From positions 62,001 to 126,000 of the forward strand of contig PLWQ01000040.1 of the NCBI GenBank assembly GCA_003165595.1: a stretch of 64,000 nt of DNA, read 5' to 3'. Source of the DNA: Fibrobacterota bacterium. GTDB lineage: Bacteria > Fibrobacterota > Chitinivibrionia > Chitinivibrionales > FEN-1185. Each line of letters starts with the position of its first letter. Within the stretch, counting starts at the first letter, position 1. Positions 1 through 8,093 of the stretch are shown in pieces. The notes beneath the pieces were generated by a model that was given only the letters and a program-made list of their open reading frames with translations, was not told the origin of the DNA and ran no database searches. A program made the position numbers and the translations under genes.

Positions 1-407
1 TAGGGAATATTGGGCATCTGAACGGAATCTTCGGTCTTCTCGTCTTCGCCCGGACCGTACACCGAAATTGAACTTGTAAAGACAATATGGTTGATATTCT
101 TCGCAGCCGCATAGGCGCAGACGTTGCGCGCGCCCAGGATGTTGGTTTCGAAGTATTCGTGGCTGAGATGGCCCGGACTCGTATGGACCGCCGCGAGATT
201 GACGATGCATTCCGGCGTCTCGGCGCAGAGGCCGCCGTCAATGGGTTTCCGGACGTCGCAGGGTATGTATTCGCAACCGTCAATTTTCTCACGAGGAGGG
301 CGGATATCGGCGATATAGGTGGTGCCGTACAGGCCCTGGTCACGAATCATCCTTTGCAAATGCCGTCCCACAAACCCCGAACCGCCGAAAATGACGAGTG
401 ACGACAT
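1..407 (-). CDS. NAD-dependent epimerase/dehydratase, partial
   Basis: This is the N-terminal 135 codons of a short-chain (extended SDR) sugar-nucleotide epimerase or dehydratase; the rest lies beyond the left edge. The translation begins MSSLVIFGGSGFVGRHL, a Rossmann dinucleotide loop (GGSGFVG). It continues with DIRPP at the end of the second strand, NLAAVH, and a TSSISVYG strand carrying the usual catalytic Ser. The start ATG at 407 is preceded by AAAGGA. The gene follows the polysaccharide deacetylase by 13 nt on the same strand, so both probably serve surface polysaccharide synthesis. The substrate cannot be told from this fragment. Confidence 0.85.
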   Translation of the reverse strand, partial: MSSLVIFGGSGFVGRHLQRMIRDQGLYGTTYIADIRPPREKIDGCEYIPCDVRKPIDGGLCAETPECIVNLAAVHTSPGHLSHEYFETNILGARNVCAYAAAKNINHIVFTSSISVYGPGEDEKTEDSVQMPNIP

Positions 408-420
408 GCAGGTTTCCTTT

Positions 421-1269
421 TTACAGAGTGACGACCGGGGCCTTGTCCCAGTCGACGAGTGACGCCGCAGTGCCAAGGTCGGTAAAGGTGAAATCGTTCA
501 GCAGTCTTTCGAATTTCGCGAACGCGCCCCGCAACCCGTAATACGATTTGAATTTTCGGTGAAGCGGAAGACGAGGAAGGACCGGCTGATCCGCGTCGAA
601 ATCCCGCGGATGAAAATAGGTCATGCAATAATTCGCTTTTGCAAAAAGTCTATGCAAAAGAGGATACGGGCACAACCGGAAATAGCCTCCGCCCGAAAAA
701 ACGAACGGCTTGCCGAGAACCGATATGACATTCACCGGAAACTCCTTGAGTGTGATTCCGCGCACCGAGACCAATGCGGGGCGTGCCTGGCCGAATCCCG
801 GAAATCCGCCGTGACCGTGCCGAGCCGGGAACACCGAACAGTCCATGGTGATGCCGCATTCCGCAAGCACCTCGAATGCCCAGGGCGTTGCGGCGCCTAT
901 GGAAAATCCCGGCGCGCGGAACATGGAGACTTTTTTGCCGACGCAGTCCTCGATGGCGTGGAGCGAATCGGCCACGTCTTGCTTGAATGCGGCAGGCGTT
1001 TGCTCGTACACGAGCTGATGCGACGAGGTATGCGAGGCAATTTCGTGGCCCTGCCGGCTTATCCGGCGGATGATGTCGGGATGCGTGCGCGCCACCCAGC
1101 CGAGACAGAAGAACGTTGCCCGCTGCTGCTTGGCGGCCAGGAGGCGGAGGATTCTGTCGACATTGGCGTGTATCCGGGTCTCGAATCCTGCCCAACGGTC
1201 CCGGGTTCTTGACGCGTCGACGTCGAGAATATGGAACCATTCTTCTATGTCAAAAGTGAGTATTTTCAT
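421..1269 (-). CDS. Polysaccharide deacetylase, NodB/DUF3473 type
   Basis: A 282-aa CE4-type deacetylase that should remove N-acetyl groups from a cell-surface or exported polysaccharide. The start at 1269 gives MKILTFDIEEW, placing the catalytic and metal-binding Asp at residue 7. The zinc-binding HxxxH is at 80-84 (SHTSSHQ), and RAPGFS follows as the third NodB motif. The C-terminal part (PLHRKFKSYYGLRGA) resembles the DUF3473 extension found in exosortase-linked exopolysaccharide loci. No signal peptide is seen. It sits upstream of the partial epimerase, 13 nt away, consistent with a polysaccharide operon continuing to the left. Confidence 0.88.
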   Translation of the reverse strand: MKILTFDIEEWFHILDVDASRTRDRWAGFETRIHANVDRILRLLAAKQQRATFFCLGWVARTHPDIIRRISRQGHEIASHTSSHQLVYEQTPAAFKQDVADSLHAIEDCVGKKVSMFRAPGFSIGAATPWAFEVLAECGITMDCSVFPARHGHGGFPGFGQARPALVSVRGITLKEFPVNVISVLGKPFVFSGGGYFRLCPYPLLHRLFAKANYCMTYFHPRDFDADQPVLPRLPLHRKFKSYYGLRGAFAKFERLLNDFTFTDLGTAASLVDWDKAPVVTL

Positions 1270-1334
1270 GGCACAAAGTAAGATACGTTTGCCGGCCGCG
1301 ACAGGCAAGACAATCCCACGGCGGACCCTGCCGG

Positions 1335-1372
1335 AAAAAAGGGCTCCTTACCTTTTGGGCAAGGAACCCCTT
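1335..1372 (-). terminator. Intrinsic terminator after tRNA-Ser
   Basis: On the minus strand, directly downstream of the tRNA, an imperfect stem pairs AAGGGGTTCCTTGCC with GGTAAGGAGCCCTT around a CAAAA loop and runs into a T tract. It should end the tRNA transcript before the deacetylase. Confidence 0.8.
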
Positions 1373-1380
1373 GTACGAAG

Positions 1381-1465
1381 TGGCGGAGGACGAGAGACTC
1401 GAACTCCCAAGCCATTGCTGGCAACGGTTTTCAAGACCGTCGGATTACCATTATCCTAGTCCTCC
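1381..1465 (-). tRNA. tRNA-Ser(UGA)
   Basis: The 85-nt minus-strand sequence folds as a class II tRNA. A 7-bp acceptor stem (GGAGGAC with GTCCTCC) is followed by an encoded CCA end at 1381-1383. The anticodon loop CTTGAAA gives anticodon UGA (plus-strand tca at 1431-1433). A long variable arm precedes the T-arm, whose loop begins GTTCGAG. An intrinsic terminator follows at once. Confidence 0.95.
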
Positions 1466-1697
1466 AGTGATGCACAAAAATATGTTTGAGAATCGGGAAT
1501 TGCAATTAATCGGTGGAGGCGCTCAACGTTACGCTAAACCGTCACCGGTGAATGGGAGATCGCCTGCGAAATCTAGAGGATGGTGTGAAATCTTGAAAGT
1601 TCAAAGTTGAAAGCGAAAAGGCCGGTTGACATTCCGGCCCTCCAAAAAAGCGCACAGCCTTGCCCGCTCTTGCTTTACACTTTCACCTTTTCACTTC

Positions 1698-2258
1698 CTA
1701 ATTTCCGTACAGCGCCTTCAGCTGATCTATGGTCGCATGGCCGGCGTAGAATTCACCCTGCGGTCCCACATACCCGTCCTTGCGCTTAATGAGCTTGACC
1801 GAGGTGAACCCGCCTTTGGAATTCGGCACGCCAATGGTCACCGTGTCGGAGGAAGCCGATTTCGATACGCTCTGCACCGCCGTACCGGAAGTTGTTGCCA
1901 CGGGCTGTTGCACGGTTTGTGCGGGTGCTGCAGGCGCAGCAATCACCTGAGCAGGCGGCTCTGTAACTACGTATCCTGATGACGACGGCAGGAAATAGTA
2001 ACCACCGTAATAGTAATAGGAATCGTTTCCAACGGTGTAAATTGTGTACCCGTCCGGAAGGTAGGGCACATAAGATCCTATGAACCAGGGGCCGCCGTAC
2101 GGCCATCCATAAAAGCCATGGTGATAATAGCCGCCGTGGAAACGCCCGAAATGCCCGCCAAAATGTCCCCATGCGGATGCACTTGAAAAGGACAAGGCTA
2201 CGATGGTTGCCGCAGCGATGGCCAACCTGGTGCGATTTTTCGTCGTGTGATTATTCAT
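1698..2258 (-). CDS. Secreted Gly/Tyr-rich protein, DUF6515-like
   Basis: A 186-aa exported protein. Residues 1-30 form a signal peptide (basic start, AIAAATIVALSF core, SASA cleavage region). Residues 31-95 are rich in Gly, His, Tyr and Phe (GHFGGHFGRFHGGYYHHG). A Pro/Ala linker follows. The C-terminal block has GFTSVKLIKRKDGYVGPQGEFY and ends DQLKALYG, resembling the conserved part of DUF6515-type proteins. Function is unknown. It stands alone between the tRNA and a Spy-like gene and has a clear AAAAGGAGCTCC ribosome site before the ATG. Confidence 0.75.
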   Translation of the reverse strand: MNNHTTKNRTRLAIAAATIVALSFSSASAWGHFGGHFGRFHGGYYHHGFYGWPYGGPWFIGSYVPYLPDGYTIYTVGNDSYYYYGGYYFLPSSSGYVVTEPPAQVIAAPAAPAQTVQQPVATTSGTAVQSVSKSASSDTVTIGVPNSKGGFTSVKLIKRKDGYVGPQGEFYAGHATIDQLKALYGN

Positions 2259-2426
2259 AAGGAGCTCCTTTTCTTGTCTTTATTAGACTGAAAAATGGAG
2301 CATAGCGTTACGGAAATCGTCTTCTGGCTCCGACCATAAATATAACGAAAAAAAACAGCGCCGTGTAAGAAAACGGGGCGCTAGGTGGAGGAGACCCGCC
2401 GAAAAGCCGGGAATAGCAGGTTGCCG

Positions 2427-2891
2427 TTATTCTTTGTCGTTTGGCGTCCAATTTCCGTGGTTGCCGCCATGGCGAAAGCGTTTCATCATCTTTTCCTGCA
2501 TGTCTAGAAACTTCTTGAACTGGTCCTGCGTTAAAATCTGTTTGGTCTTGACCAGGTTTGCTATCCTGTCCTTGATCATCTGCTTGTGAAGCTGCGCCAA
2601 TTGGTCTGCAAGGCCGTCGAGGGCTGCGGGATCCGGGTTGGGCTTGAGAAGCTCGTCCTTCATTTTCTGGCGCAGGGCTTTGGAAGCCTCAAAGGACGCC
2701 TTCATCTTTTCACCCGCGTCCTTGCGAAGTTGCTTCATCTGGTCCTGCTGGGACTGGTTGAGTCCCAGTTTGACCCACATGTGCTGGTGGCTGCTGTCGG
2801 CTTTGGGCGAGTCCTGGGTTCCGTTTGCATAAAGCGGTGAGGCAACAAGGCCTGCGACACAGGCGGCGATAATCGCATAGCGTTTGGTCAT
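2427..2891 (-). CDS. Spy/CpxP-like periplasmic protein
   Basis: A 154-aa secreted helical protein. The ATG at 2891 follows GGAGGGCCTT and gives MTKRYAIIAACVAGLVASPLYA as signal peptide. The mature part is nearly all charged helix (LNQSQQDQMKQLRKDAGEKM, then TQDQFKKFLDMQEKMMKRF), matching the paired LTxxQ-type repeats of the Spy/CpxP fold. Such proteins act as periplasmic chaperones or stress modulators. An upstream in-frame ATG would add 16 residues but lacks this ribosome site. The exact partner is unknown. Confidence 0.75.
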   Translation of the reverse strand: MTKRYAIIAACVAGLVASPLYANGTQDSPKADSSHQHMWVKLGLNQSQQDQMKQLRKDAGEKMKASFEASKALRQKMKDELLKPNPDPAALDGLADQLAQLHKQMIKDRIANLVKTKQILTQDQFKKFLDMQEKMMKRFRHGGNHGNWTPNDKE

Positions 2892-3122
2892 AAGGCCCTC
2901 CTTTTGCAAATAATGTGTATGGAACATGTTCATCGGCATCCCTTTTTCACGTCATTGGACCGCAGCTTTCCCGCGGCTGTTACAAACCGCTGCACGGCAT
3001 CAGGTTACAGGTGCTAAGCAAGCAAAGGTTAAGCAAGAATTTTCCTGTGAGCGCGCATAGTGCGGTTATTGAGGCGATTTTCGCCATCTGCGGCAAGCCC
3101 ACTAAAGGATCCGACAACTGTG

Positions 3123-3150
3123 TAAAGTTTCAAGCAAGCAAAGCCGATAC
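3123..3150 (+). promoter_or_regulatory. Sigma-28-like promoter of the first MDISQ gene
   Basis: TAAAGTTT at 3123-3130 matches the FliA/SigD -35 consensus exactly. After 12 nt, GCCGATAC at 3143-3150 matches the -10 element in 7 of 8 bases. Counted as TAAA-N16-GCCGATAC it lies at the long end of the SigD spacing. The start codon lies 33 nt downstream, after a strong GGGAGGAG ribosome site. Confidence 0.7.
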
Positions 3151-3183
3151 ATGAAATAGTACTTATGCCAGGGAGGAGCTTCT

Positions 3184-3960
3184 ATGGACATTTCCCAGGT
3201 TTCCAACACCAGCACTGCTCTTACGGATTCGCAATGGCTCACGTCCTTCCTGGCCGATTCCCAGTCCGCAAGCACCCAGGACTCGAGCTCTCCGAGCACA
3301 TCTTCGTCCACGACTGTATCGAGCGCGGCTCAGACATCGCAAACCGCGTCTTCTAGTTCGTCAAGCACCTCCAAGACCTCCAGTGCCAGCGAGACTATTC
3401 AGGCGCTGTTGGCAAATGATAAGGCAAATACCGACCTGGCGATAATTGACTCCCTTCCTGGCGCCAGTTCCAGCGGCTCAATCTCCGACACCGGCATGCT
3501 GCAGGCTTTGCAAACCACCTTGCTGGGACTAAGCAACCTGTCGCTGTACAAGGCCGAACAGACCGCCGATGCCGGCAGCAACAGCGCCGGGATCAGCGCG
3601 CTCGAATCGCTGCAAAGCGGGTCCTCCGGAACCAGTGAGTCTTCCACGACAGACGCGCCCAGCATGTCTGGAACCGGCGCTTCGTCGCAACCGGATATTC
3701 TTGACACCCTGCTGCAACCATCCACGGACAACGGCGACCTGTCCGATGTTTTCACGTCGGCCGATGCCTCGAGCGATCTTTCGGCACTTGAAGGCTTTAC
3801 AGACACCGGTTCAACGGAAGGCACGGGCACCGATGCATCGATTCAGGCTCTGGCGAATTCCGACCCCAGCCAGACTCAAGCCGCCACCGGGTACAATTCG
3901 GACGGAACCTCCAGTTCGGATACGGGAAGTACGTCGAGTCTTTTCTCGACCACGGCGTAG
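3184..3960 (+). CDS. Ser/Thr-rich low-complexity MDISQ protein
   Basis: A 258-aa protein of unknown function. It starts MDISQVSNTSTALTDSQW and is about one third Ser and Thr, with few aromatic residues, no cysteine, no transmembrane segment and no classical signal peptide. Its first residues match those of the EF-hand protein at 5041-5610 (MDISQLTSTTAS), and both genes have sigma-28-like promoters. Composition resembles substrates of flagellar or other type III export, which carry disordered N-terminal signals. That role is inferred from promoter and composition only. The ribosome site GGGAGGAG supports the start. Confidence 0.7.
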   Translation: MDISQVSNTSTALTDSQWLTSFLADSQSASTQDSSSPSTSSSTTVSSAAQTSQTASSSSSSTSKTSSASETIQALLANDKANTDLAIIDSLPGASSSGSISDTGMLQALQTTLLGLSNLSLYKAEQTADAGSNSAGISALESLQSGSSGTSESSTTDAPSMSGTGASSQPDILDTLLQPSTDNGDLSDVFTSADASSDLSALEGFTDTGSTEGTGTDASIQALANSDPSQTQAATGYNSDGTSSSDTGSTSSLFSTTA

Positions 3961-4119
3961 CTTACTCCTGTAAGCTTCCCGGTTGTTCCCCTTGCTTTCC
4001 CGCGAGACGTTTGTCACATTTCCGACTCCCGATCGAAACGCACCCCACGGCCGCGCGGTCTAACTATTTTTAGTGCACGCCACAAGATTTGCCACCTATT
4101 TCATGTTGAGGGTACTGGT

Positions 4120-4935
4120 ATGATGAGAGGCTTCTTTGTTATTTGTGCGATTCTCCTGCCTGCTTTCCTTGCGTGCGAGCCCCCGGAAATTATCCAAAGT
4201 AAATGGACTGCTTCGGACAGTGCGCTTGCCGAGGACACAATCGGGTGGAAAGGGATCGTGCAATACCCGGATGACCCGCAATTCGGGGTAGGAGTGAGAA
4301 ACGACAACAAATTCCTTTATCTCTGCATGACTTCGTGGAAACGGGATGTAAACGGGCGCATCCTGCGGTACGGGTTTACAACTTGGTTCACCAGCAAATC
4401 CAAGAAGGGAAAACGGTTCGGCATTCATTTTCCCATTGGTCAAATGGGGAATGCCGAGGGAGCCGGCCGGCGCCACCACAGAGGCGGCAATGACCCGGGC
4501 GCCGAGCGGGCGATGATGCAAGAGTCGTTTCAGCAGATGGAACTCCTGGGCCCTGGGAAAAACGACAGCGTTCCGGTGAAGACCGCTGTTGCCGCAACCT
4601 TCGGCATTGTTGTTACCTTGCTGCCTGCCGAGGAAAAGCTCGTGTACCTGATGAAAATCCCCTTCAATTCCGATTCCATCAGCAAATATGCCATGGATAT
4701 CGGCAAGGACACGCTGATAACTACGTCGTTTGAAACCGGCGTGCCCGATCTCCCGGCCAGCGCAGGCGGTGGAGGTCAGGAGTCCTCGCCTCCCATGGGT
4801 GCTGGCGGGGGCGGCGCTCATGGCGCCGGTGGGGGTGGCATGCACGGCGGCGGCGGCCGCGAAGGTTCCTCCGGAGGGGAAATAGTCGAGCCCTTTACTG
4901 CGGCATTCGAAATCGGGCTTGCGAAAAAACCGTAA
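4120..4935 (+). CDS. Secreted Gly-rich hypothetical (possible lipoprotein)
   Basis: A 271-aa exported protein, not recognised. MMRGFFVICAILLPAFLAC forms a signal peptide ending in Cys19 with a loose lipobox (FLAC), so lipidation is possible. Residues 20-100 look like a folded beta-rich domain (FGVGVRNDNKFLYLCMTSW). An HHRGGN linker and a second structured segment follow. Residues 215-255 are a Gly/His tract (GAGGGGAHGAGGGGMHGGGG) before a short C-terminal strand. It converges on the EF-hand gene with a shared terminator between them. Confidence 0.7.
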   Translation: MMRGFFVICAILLPAFLACEPPEIIQSKWTASDSALAEDTIGWKGIVQYPDDPQFGVGVRNDNKFLYLCMTSWKRDVNGRILRYGFTTWFTSKSKKGKRFGIHFPIGQMGNAEGAGRRHHRGGNDPGAERAMMQESFQQMELLGPGKNDSVPVKTAVAATFGIVVTLLPAEEKLVYLMKIPFNSDSISKYAMDIGKDTLITTSFETGVPDLPASAGGGGQESSPPMGAGGGGAHGAGGGGMHGGGGREGSSGGEIVEPFTAAFEIGLAKKP

Positions 4936-4983
4936 GACTGGCGGGGCGGATCATGCGCACCGCGGATTGAACCGGGCCTTCAA

Positions 4984-5017
4984 ATGAGAAAAGGGAAGCG
5001 TTCGCTTCCCTTTCTCA
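4984..5017. terminator. Bidirectional terminator between convergent genes
   Basis: A near-perfect inverted repeat (ATGAGAAA-AGGGAAGC with GCTTCCCTTTCTCAT, one bulged A, GTTC loop) lies between the stops of the Gly-rich protein and the EF-hand protein. A-rich and T-rich arms make it usable from both sides. Confidence 0.75.
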
Positions 5018-5040
5018 TGTAATCGCTTTGGCAGTATGAG

Positions 5041-5610
5041 CTAGGCCGTTACGGAAAACGTACTCTGCATCTCGGTCATGCTGATCGTTGCCTGCCCGCC
5101 GTAGGTAAGCCCCAGGTTGTTCGCCGAACTTGCGCCCGTGCCGCTTGCGGCCAGGTTGCTGAAGAAAGACGTAAGCTCATCCTTGGAAATGCTGCCGTCG
5201 CCATTCGTGTCCATCGCCTTGAAAATCGCATCGAGTTGCGAAGTCCCCTGTGTGGAGGATGACGAACCAGTCTGCTGCGGGTTGAGCGCAGAAAACAGCT
5301 GCTTGCCGATGTCGCGAAGTTCTTCGCGGATCTTCTGGCGATCATCGGACGACAACTGCGTGGCCGTTGACGTAGCACTGGTCGTGCTGGATGTACCGGC
5401 CTGGCTCAGCATCTGCTTGATGTCATCGAGTTCCTTGGTAATTGTCGAGGCTTGGTCACTGGTGAGTTTGCCTGCCTGCACGGCGCCGTTGATGGCCGAT
5501 TCCATGTCGCTGATCTGATCCGAAATGCTCTTGTGGTGATGGTGGTGGCCGCCCATCCCTTGTACGCCGGAACTGGACGCGGTGGTACTGGTGAGCTGCG
5601 AGATGTCCAT
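5041..5610 (-). CDS. EF-hand protein with MDISQ N-terminus
   Basis: A 189-aa protein. It begins MDISQLTSTTASSSG, has a poly-His patch (residues 22-26), an Ala/Ser-rich helical centre and one canonical EF-hand loop at 134-145 (DTNGDGSISKDE, with Asp1, Asn3, Asp5 and Glu12). Ca2+ binding is therefore likely. No signal peptide or membrane segment is seen. Start at 5610 is set by AAAGGGG 6 nt upstream and by the shared MDISQ motif; longer in-frame starts lack support. A sigma-28-like promoter lies at 5730-5757. Likely an exported, motility-linked calcium-binding protein, by inference. Confidence 0.75.
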   Translation of the reverse strand: MDISQLTSTTASSSGVQGMGGHHHHHKSISDQISDMESAINGAVQAGKLTSDQASTITKELDDIKQMLSQAGTSSTTSATSTATQLSSDDRQKIREELRDIGKQLFSALNPQQTGSSSSTQGTSQLDAIFKAMDTNGDGSISKDELTSFFSNLAASGTGASSANNLGLTYGGQATISMTEMQSTFSVTA

Positions 5611-5729
5611 GCTTGACCCCTTTGAGAGAATTTTGAGCTTTCTTTTCAGTCCCTTGAGTTTCCCGCGTCCTGCAAGCACCGGAGCGGAGTCTGGACGGCA
5701 ACGCATGGCGATCAGCCGGTGTATCTGTA

Positions 5730-5757
5730 GTATCGGCATAAGCAAAATTTTTCTTTA
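5730..5757 (-). promoter_or_regulatory. Sigma-28-like promoter of the EF-hand gene
   Basis: On the minus strand TAAAGAAA (5757-5750) is followed after 12 nt by GCCGATAC (5737-5730). The -10 box and spacer length equal those upstream of the first MDISQ gene. It overlaps a TAAGCAAAA/TTTTGCTTA inverted repeat (5739-5747 with 5759-5767). The leader to the ATG would be about 115 nt. Confidence 0.65.
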
Positions 5758-6083
5758 GTTTTGCTTAAGGAGAAGGGATGGGACTTTGGTGCCCGCCTTC
5801 GGCGGCGGTTTTCGGGCTCGTTTCCGGTCCACCCAGTGCCTATCGGCTGGGTTAGCCGGCAATGCTCTCTGCGCACCCTGCAGTGATAAAGAATATTGGC
5901 TATGCTTCGGGGAACACCTCGAAAGGCAAGAAACCAATGTCTTGCTTGGCGAAAGTGCACTTACCGGGCGCCGGCGCTCCCGCGCTTTCGCCCAGGCACG
6001 AGCCCTTTTGGTTGTCTGCCCGCAAGTCTGATCCGTCAAAAATCACATTGCAACACTTGACTTTTCGACTTTCAGGCCCTCTC
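5758..6083. other. Gene-free stretch with several hairpins
   Basis: No credible gene here. The minus strand can form several stems, for example CCGCCGCC-GAA-GGCGG near 5800, GCAAGA/TCTTGC near 5927-5946, and GGCGAAAG/CTTTCGCC near 5949-5992. The segment 5784-5890 resembles a degenerate copy of element R1 (GCAGGGTGCGC start and GGCAC-core). No known riboswitch class could be assigned. Confidence 0.4.
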
Positions 6084-6302
6084 TCATGCCTTTTCAATCA
6101 CCACGTGGCACGGATCCTCTGCGTCGCGGATTTCCAGGATTCGGTGGCCTTCTTCGGCGGCTGAGCGCGGAACGTTTTCCAGCGGCTCGCCGCGGTTGAG
6201 CACCACGTCAAGAGTATCGCCCCGGTTGAGCTTGGCGAGCATGAGTTTTACTTTCACAAAGGTCATGGGACAATGTTCTCGGGTAATATCGAGGGTAACC
6301 AT
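6084..6302 (-). CDS. TusA/SirA-family sulfur carrier
   Basis: A 72-aa protein of the TusA fold, a small carrier that holds persulfide sulfur on a conserved cysteine. The motif here is HCPMT with Cys11, where TusA usually has CPxP. The body (VKVKLMLAKLNRGDTLDVVLN, then GHRILEIRD) fits the beta-alpha-beta-alpha layout. The ATG at 6302 follows an AGGAGAAG ribosome site. It is the last gene of the sulfur-carrier operon, 14 nt after the DsrE-like gene, so it probably receives or donates sulfur to those proteins. Confidence 0.88.
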   Translation of the reverse strand: MVTLDITREHCPMTFVKVKLMLAKLNRGDTLDVVLNRGEPLENVPRSAAEEGHRILEIRDAEDPCHVVIEKA

Positions 6303-6316
6303 GGCTTCTTCTCCTC

Positions 6317-6793
6317 TCAGATGAACATCACCTGTGCGTCCTGGGAGTATTGGAGAAAGGTGGGGACGCCGATCACCTCCTGCACCTCGTCGATAAGGTC
6401 GCCTCGTTTGATGCCCAGAATGTTCATTGCCATTTCGCAAGCAACGAATTTCACCTTGAGCTCGTGCGCCGCGGCGATAAGCTCGGCAAGCGTCGCGACA
6501 TTGCGGCCGCGCATCATGCCGGTCATCAGACGGGGGCTCAGGCCTCCAAAGTTGAGACGCGACAGAGGCAAATTATTTCTGCCTCCCAGGAGGAAATTGA
6601 AAAACCGGTCCAGTACTCCCCTGCCGATGGCTGCATGCCCTTTGTTTTTCTTGATGAGGTTGAGGCCCCAGAAAGTGAAAAAGAGGGTTACCTCCCAATT
6701 GACGGCCGCGGCGCCTGTCGCAAGAGTAAATGCGGCAACCGCACGGTCGAAATCTCCGCTAAAGACGATCAGGGATAATTTTTTCTTTTCCAT
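6317..6793 (-). CDS. DsrE/DsrF-like family protein
   Basis: A 158-aa protein of the DsrE/DrsH superfamily. It starts MEKKKLSLIVFSGDFDRAVAAF, has the hydrophobic second strand VTLFFTFWGLNLI, and has the putative sulfur-accepting cysteine in FVACEMAMNILG. Longer members of this family with the central insertion (residues 50-95, Gly/Arg-rich) often neighbour TusA genes and are thought to pass persulfide sulfur. It lies between the JAMM protease and TusA genes, 12 nt and 14 nt away. Specific partner unknown. Confidence 0.85.
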   Translation of the reverse strand: MEKKKLSLIVFSGDFDRAVAAFTLATGAAAVNWEVTLFFTFWGLNLIKKNKGHAAIGRGVLDRFFNFLLGGRNNLPLSRLNFGGLSPRLMTGMMRGRNVATLAELIAAAHELKVKFVACEMAMNILGIKRGDLIDEVQEVIGVPTFLQYSQDAQVMFI

Positions 6794-6805
6794 AATGACC
6801 TTCCT

Positions 6806-7213
6806 TTAGGTTTGTTCCCGGCTCACCACGATATCTTCGGGTGTCGCCTGGCAATCGCGAATCCTAAACGACTTGACAACCGGCTCGCTCCCCGCCAGGG
6901 ACACGATGACATAGCTGATGTTCGGGTCGCGCGCAAGCCGAAGGTCTTCCTGGGACGGGCGGGCAGGCGTGTTGGGGTGGCTGTGAACCACGGCGGCAGC
7001 GGTGAGGCCGTCGCTCCGGATGGCGCGGATTACCGAAAACTGTTCGGCGGGGTCAAAAGAGAAATGCTCCGCCGATTGGTCGACGTTCTTGAGCGGAAAG
7101 AACCGCACGATCTGGCCGTCTTTCCCCGCAAGATATCCGCATGCCTCCAGAGGGCTCGCCGCCCGGGCATGGGCGATGATTGCGTCGGCAATTGATTTCC
7201 GGATGGTAAGCAT
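6806..7213 (-). CDS. JAMM/MPN+ metalloprotease for a sulfur carrier
   Basis: A 135-aa Mov34/MPN domain with an intact zinc motif: Glu23 in PLEACGYLAG, then H77-S-H79-P followed after six residues by S87 and D90. Prokaryotic members of this group (Mec+, QbsD, HcyD) trim or deconjugate the C-terminus of ThiS-like carriers. That fits here because the ThiS-like gene in the same operon encodes residues beyond its diglycine. The next upstream gene, the E1-like enzyme, ends 1 nt before this start, so translation is probably coupled. Confidence 0.9.
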   Translation of the reverse strand: MLTIRKSIADAIIAHARAASPLEACGYLAGKDGQIVRFFPLKNVDQSAEHFSFDPAEQFSVIRAIRSDGLTAAAVVHSHPNTPARPSQEDLRLARDPNISYVIVSLAGSEPVVKSFRIRDCQATPEDIVVSREQT

Positions 7214-7214
7214 A

Positions 7215-8039
7215 TTAATCTCCCTCGTGCGCCGCTTTCAGGTCGCATACCGGCGGCTCCTCGTCGATAAGCTCCGTAATTGTGGGATGCTCGCCGCACA
7301 GGGGACAATTCGGGTTCCGGCGAATCTTGATTTTGCGGAAGTCCATGAGCTGCGCGTCGAACGTAAGCATGGCGTCGGCAAGCAGCGTGCCCGCCTTGGT
7401 GACAAACTTGACGGCCTCAACAGCCTGGATGGTGCCCAGCATCCCCGCGATTCCGCCGAGCACCCCGGCCTGGGAGCAGCTCGGCACTGCGTTCTTCGGC
7501 GGCGGCGCCGGGAACACGCAACGGTAACATGCCGACACGCCGGGGAGAATGGTCATGGTTTGTCCGGTGAACCGCAGAATGCCGCCATGGGAAAATGGTT
7601 TCTTGGCCAGCACGCAGGCATCGTTGATAAGGAACTTTGCGGCGAAGTTGTCTGTTGCGTCAATAACAAAGTCGTAATCGCGAATGATGTCGCCGATGGT
7701 GTCCGCACTCACAAACACGTGGTAGGTGTTGACGGTTGTTTCCGGATTGAGGGCCAGGATTTTCTCCTTGGCCGATTCAACCTTCGGCCTGCCGACGTCT
7801 TTGGTAAAATGGATGATCTGGCGCTGAAGGTTGGTGAGGTCAACCGAGTCCGCGTCGGCAATGCCGAGTGTTCCCACGCCCGCAGCCGCAAGATACAACG
7901 CCGCTGGAGAGCCGAGTCCGCCGGCGCCGATGATGAGCACCTTGGAGGCAAGAAGTCTCGCCTGGCCTTCCACACCCACGCCTGCAAGCAATATATGCCT
8001 GCTGTACCGCTGGAGTTGTTCTTCCGTAAAGTCAATCAT
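7215..8039 (-). CDS. ThiF/MoeB/HesA-type adenylyltransferase
   Basis: A 274-aa E1-like enzyme that adenylates the C-terminal glycine of a ThiS/MoaD-type carrier. Start at 8039 gives MIDFTEEQLQRYSRHILL, the standard family N-terminus. The ATP loop is GAGGLGSP (38-45), LTNLQRQ carries the conserved Arg, and the active cysteine lies in SCSQAGVLG (Cys188). A zinc site is formed by CYRC (171-174) and CPLC near the C-terminus. It sits between the carrier gene and the JAMM protease. By sequence alone it cannot be assigned to thiamine, molybdopterin or homocysteine synthesis. Confidence 0.92.
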   Translation of the reverse strand: MIDFTEEQLQRYSRHILLAGVGVEGQARLLASKVLIIGAGGLGSPAALYLAAAGVGTLGIADADSVDLTNLQRQIIHFTKDVGRPKVESAKEKILALNPETTVNTYHVFVSADTIGDIIRDYDFVIDATDNFAAKFLINDACVLAKKPFSHGGILRFTGQTMTILPGVSACYRCVFPAPPPKNAVPSCSQAGVLGGIAGMLGTIQAVEAVKFVTKAGTLLADAMLTFDAQLMDFRKIKIRRNPNCPLCGEHPTITELIDEEPPVCDLKAAHEGD

Positions 8040-8093
8040 ACGCACCTTCCCCGCACGCAGAGGCACCCCGCGTGCCGCGTTGCGTGCCAGTTG

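Noticed and set aside
5758-6083. Cyclic di-GMP or cobalamin riboswitch upstream of the EF-hand gene
   Set aside because: Short stretches looked similar (for example near GGGTGCGCAGAG), but the conserved cores of neither class are present in order.
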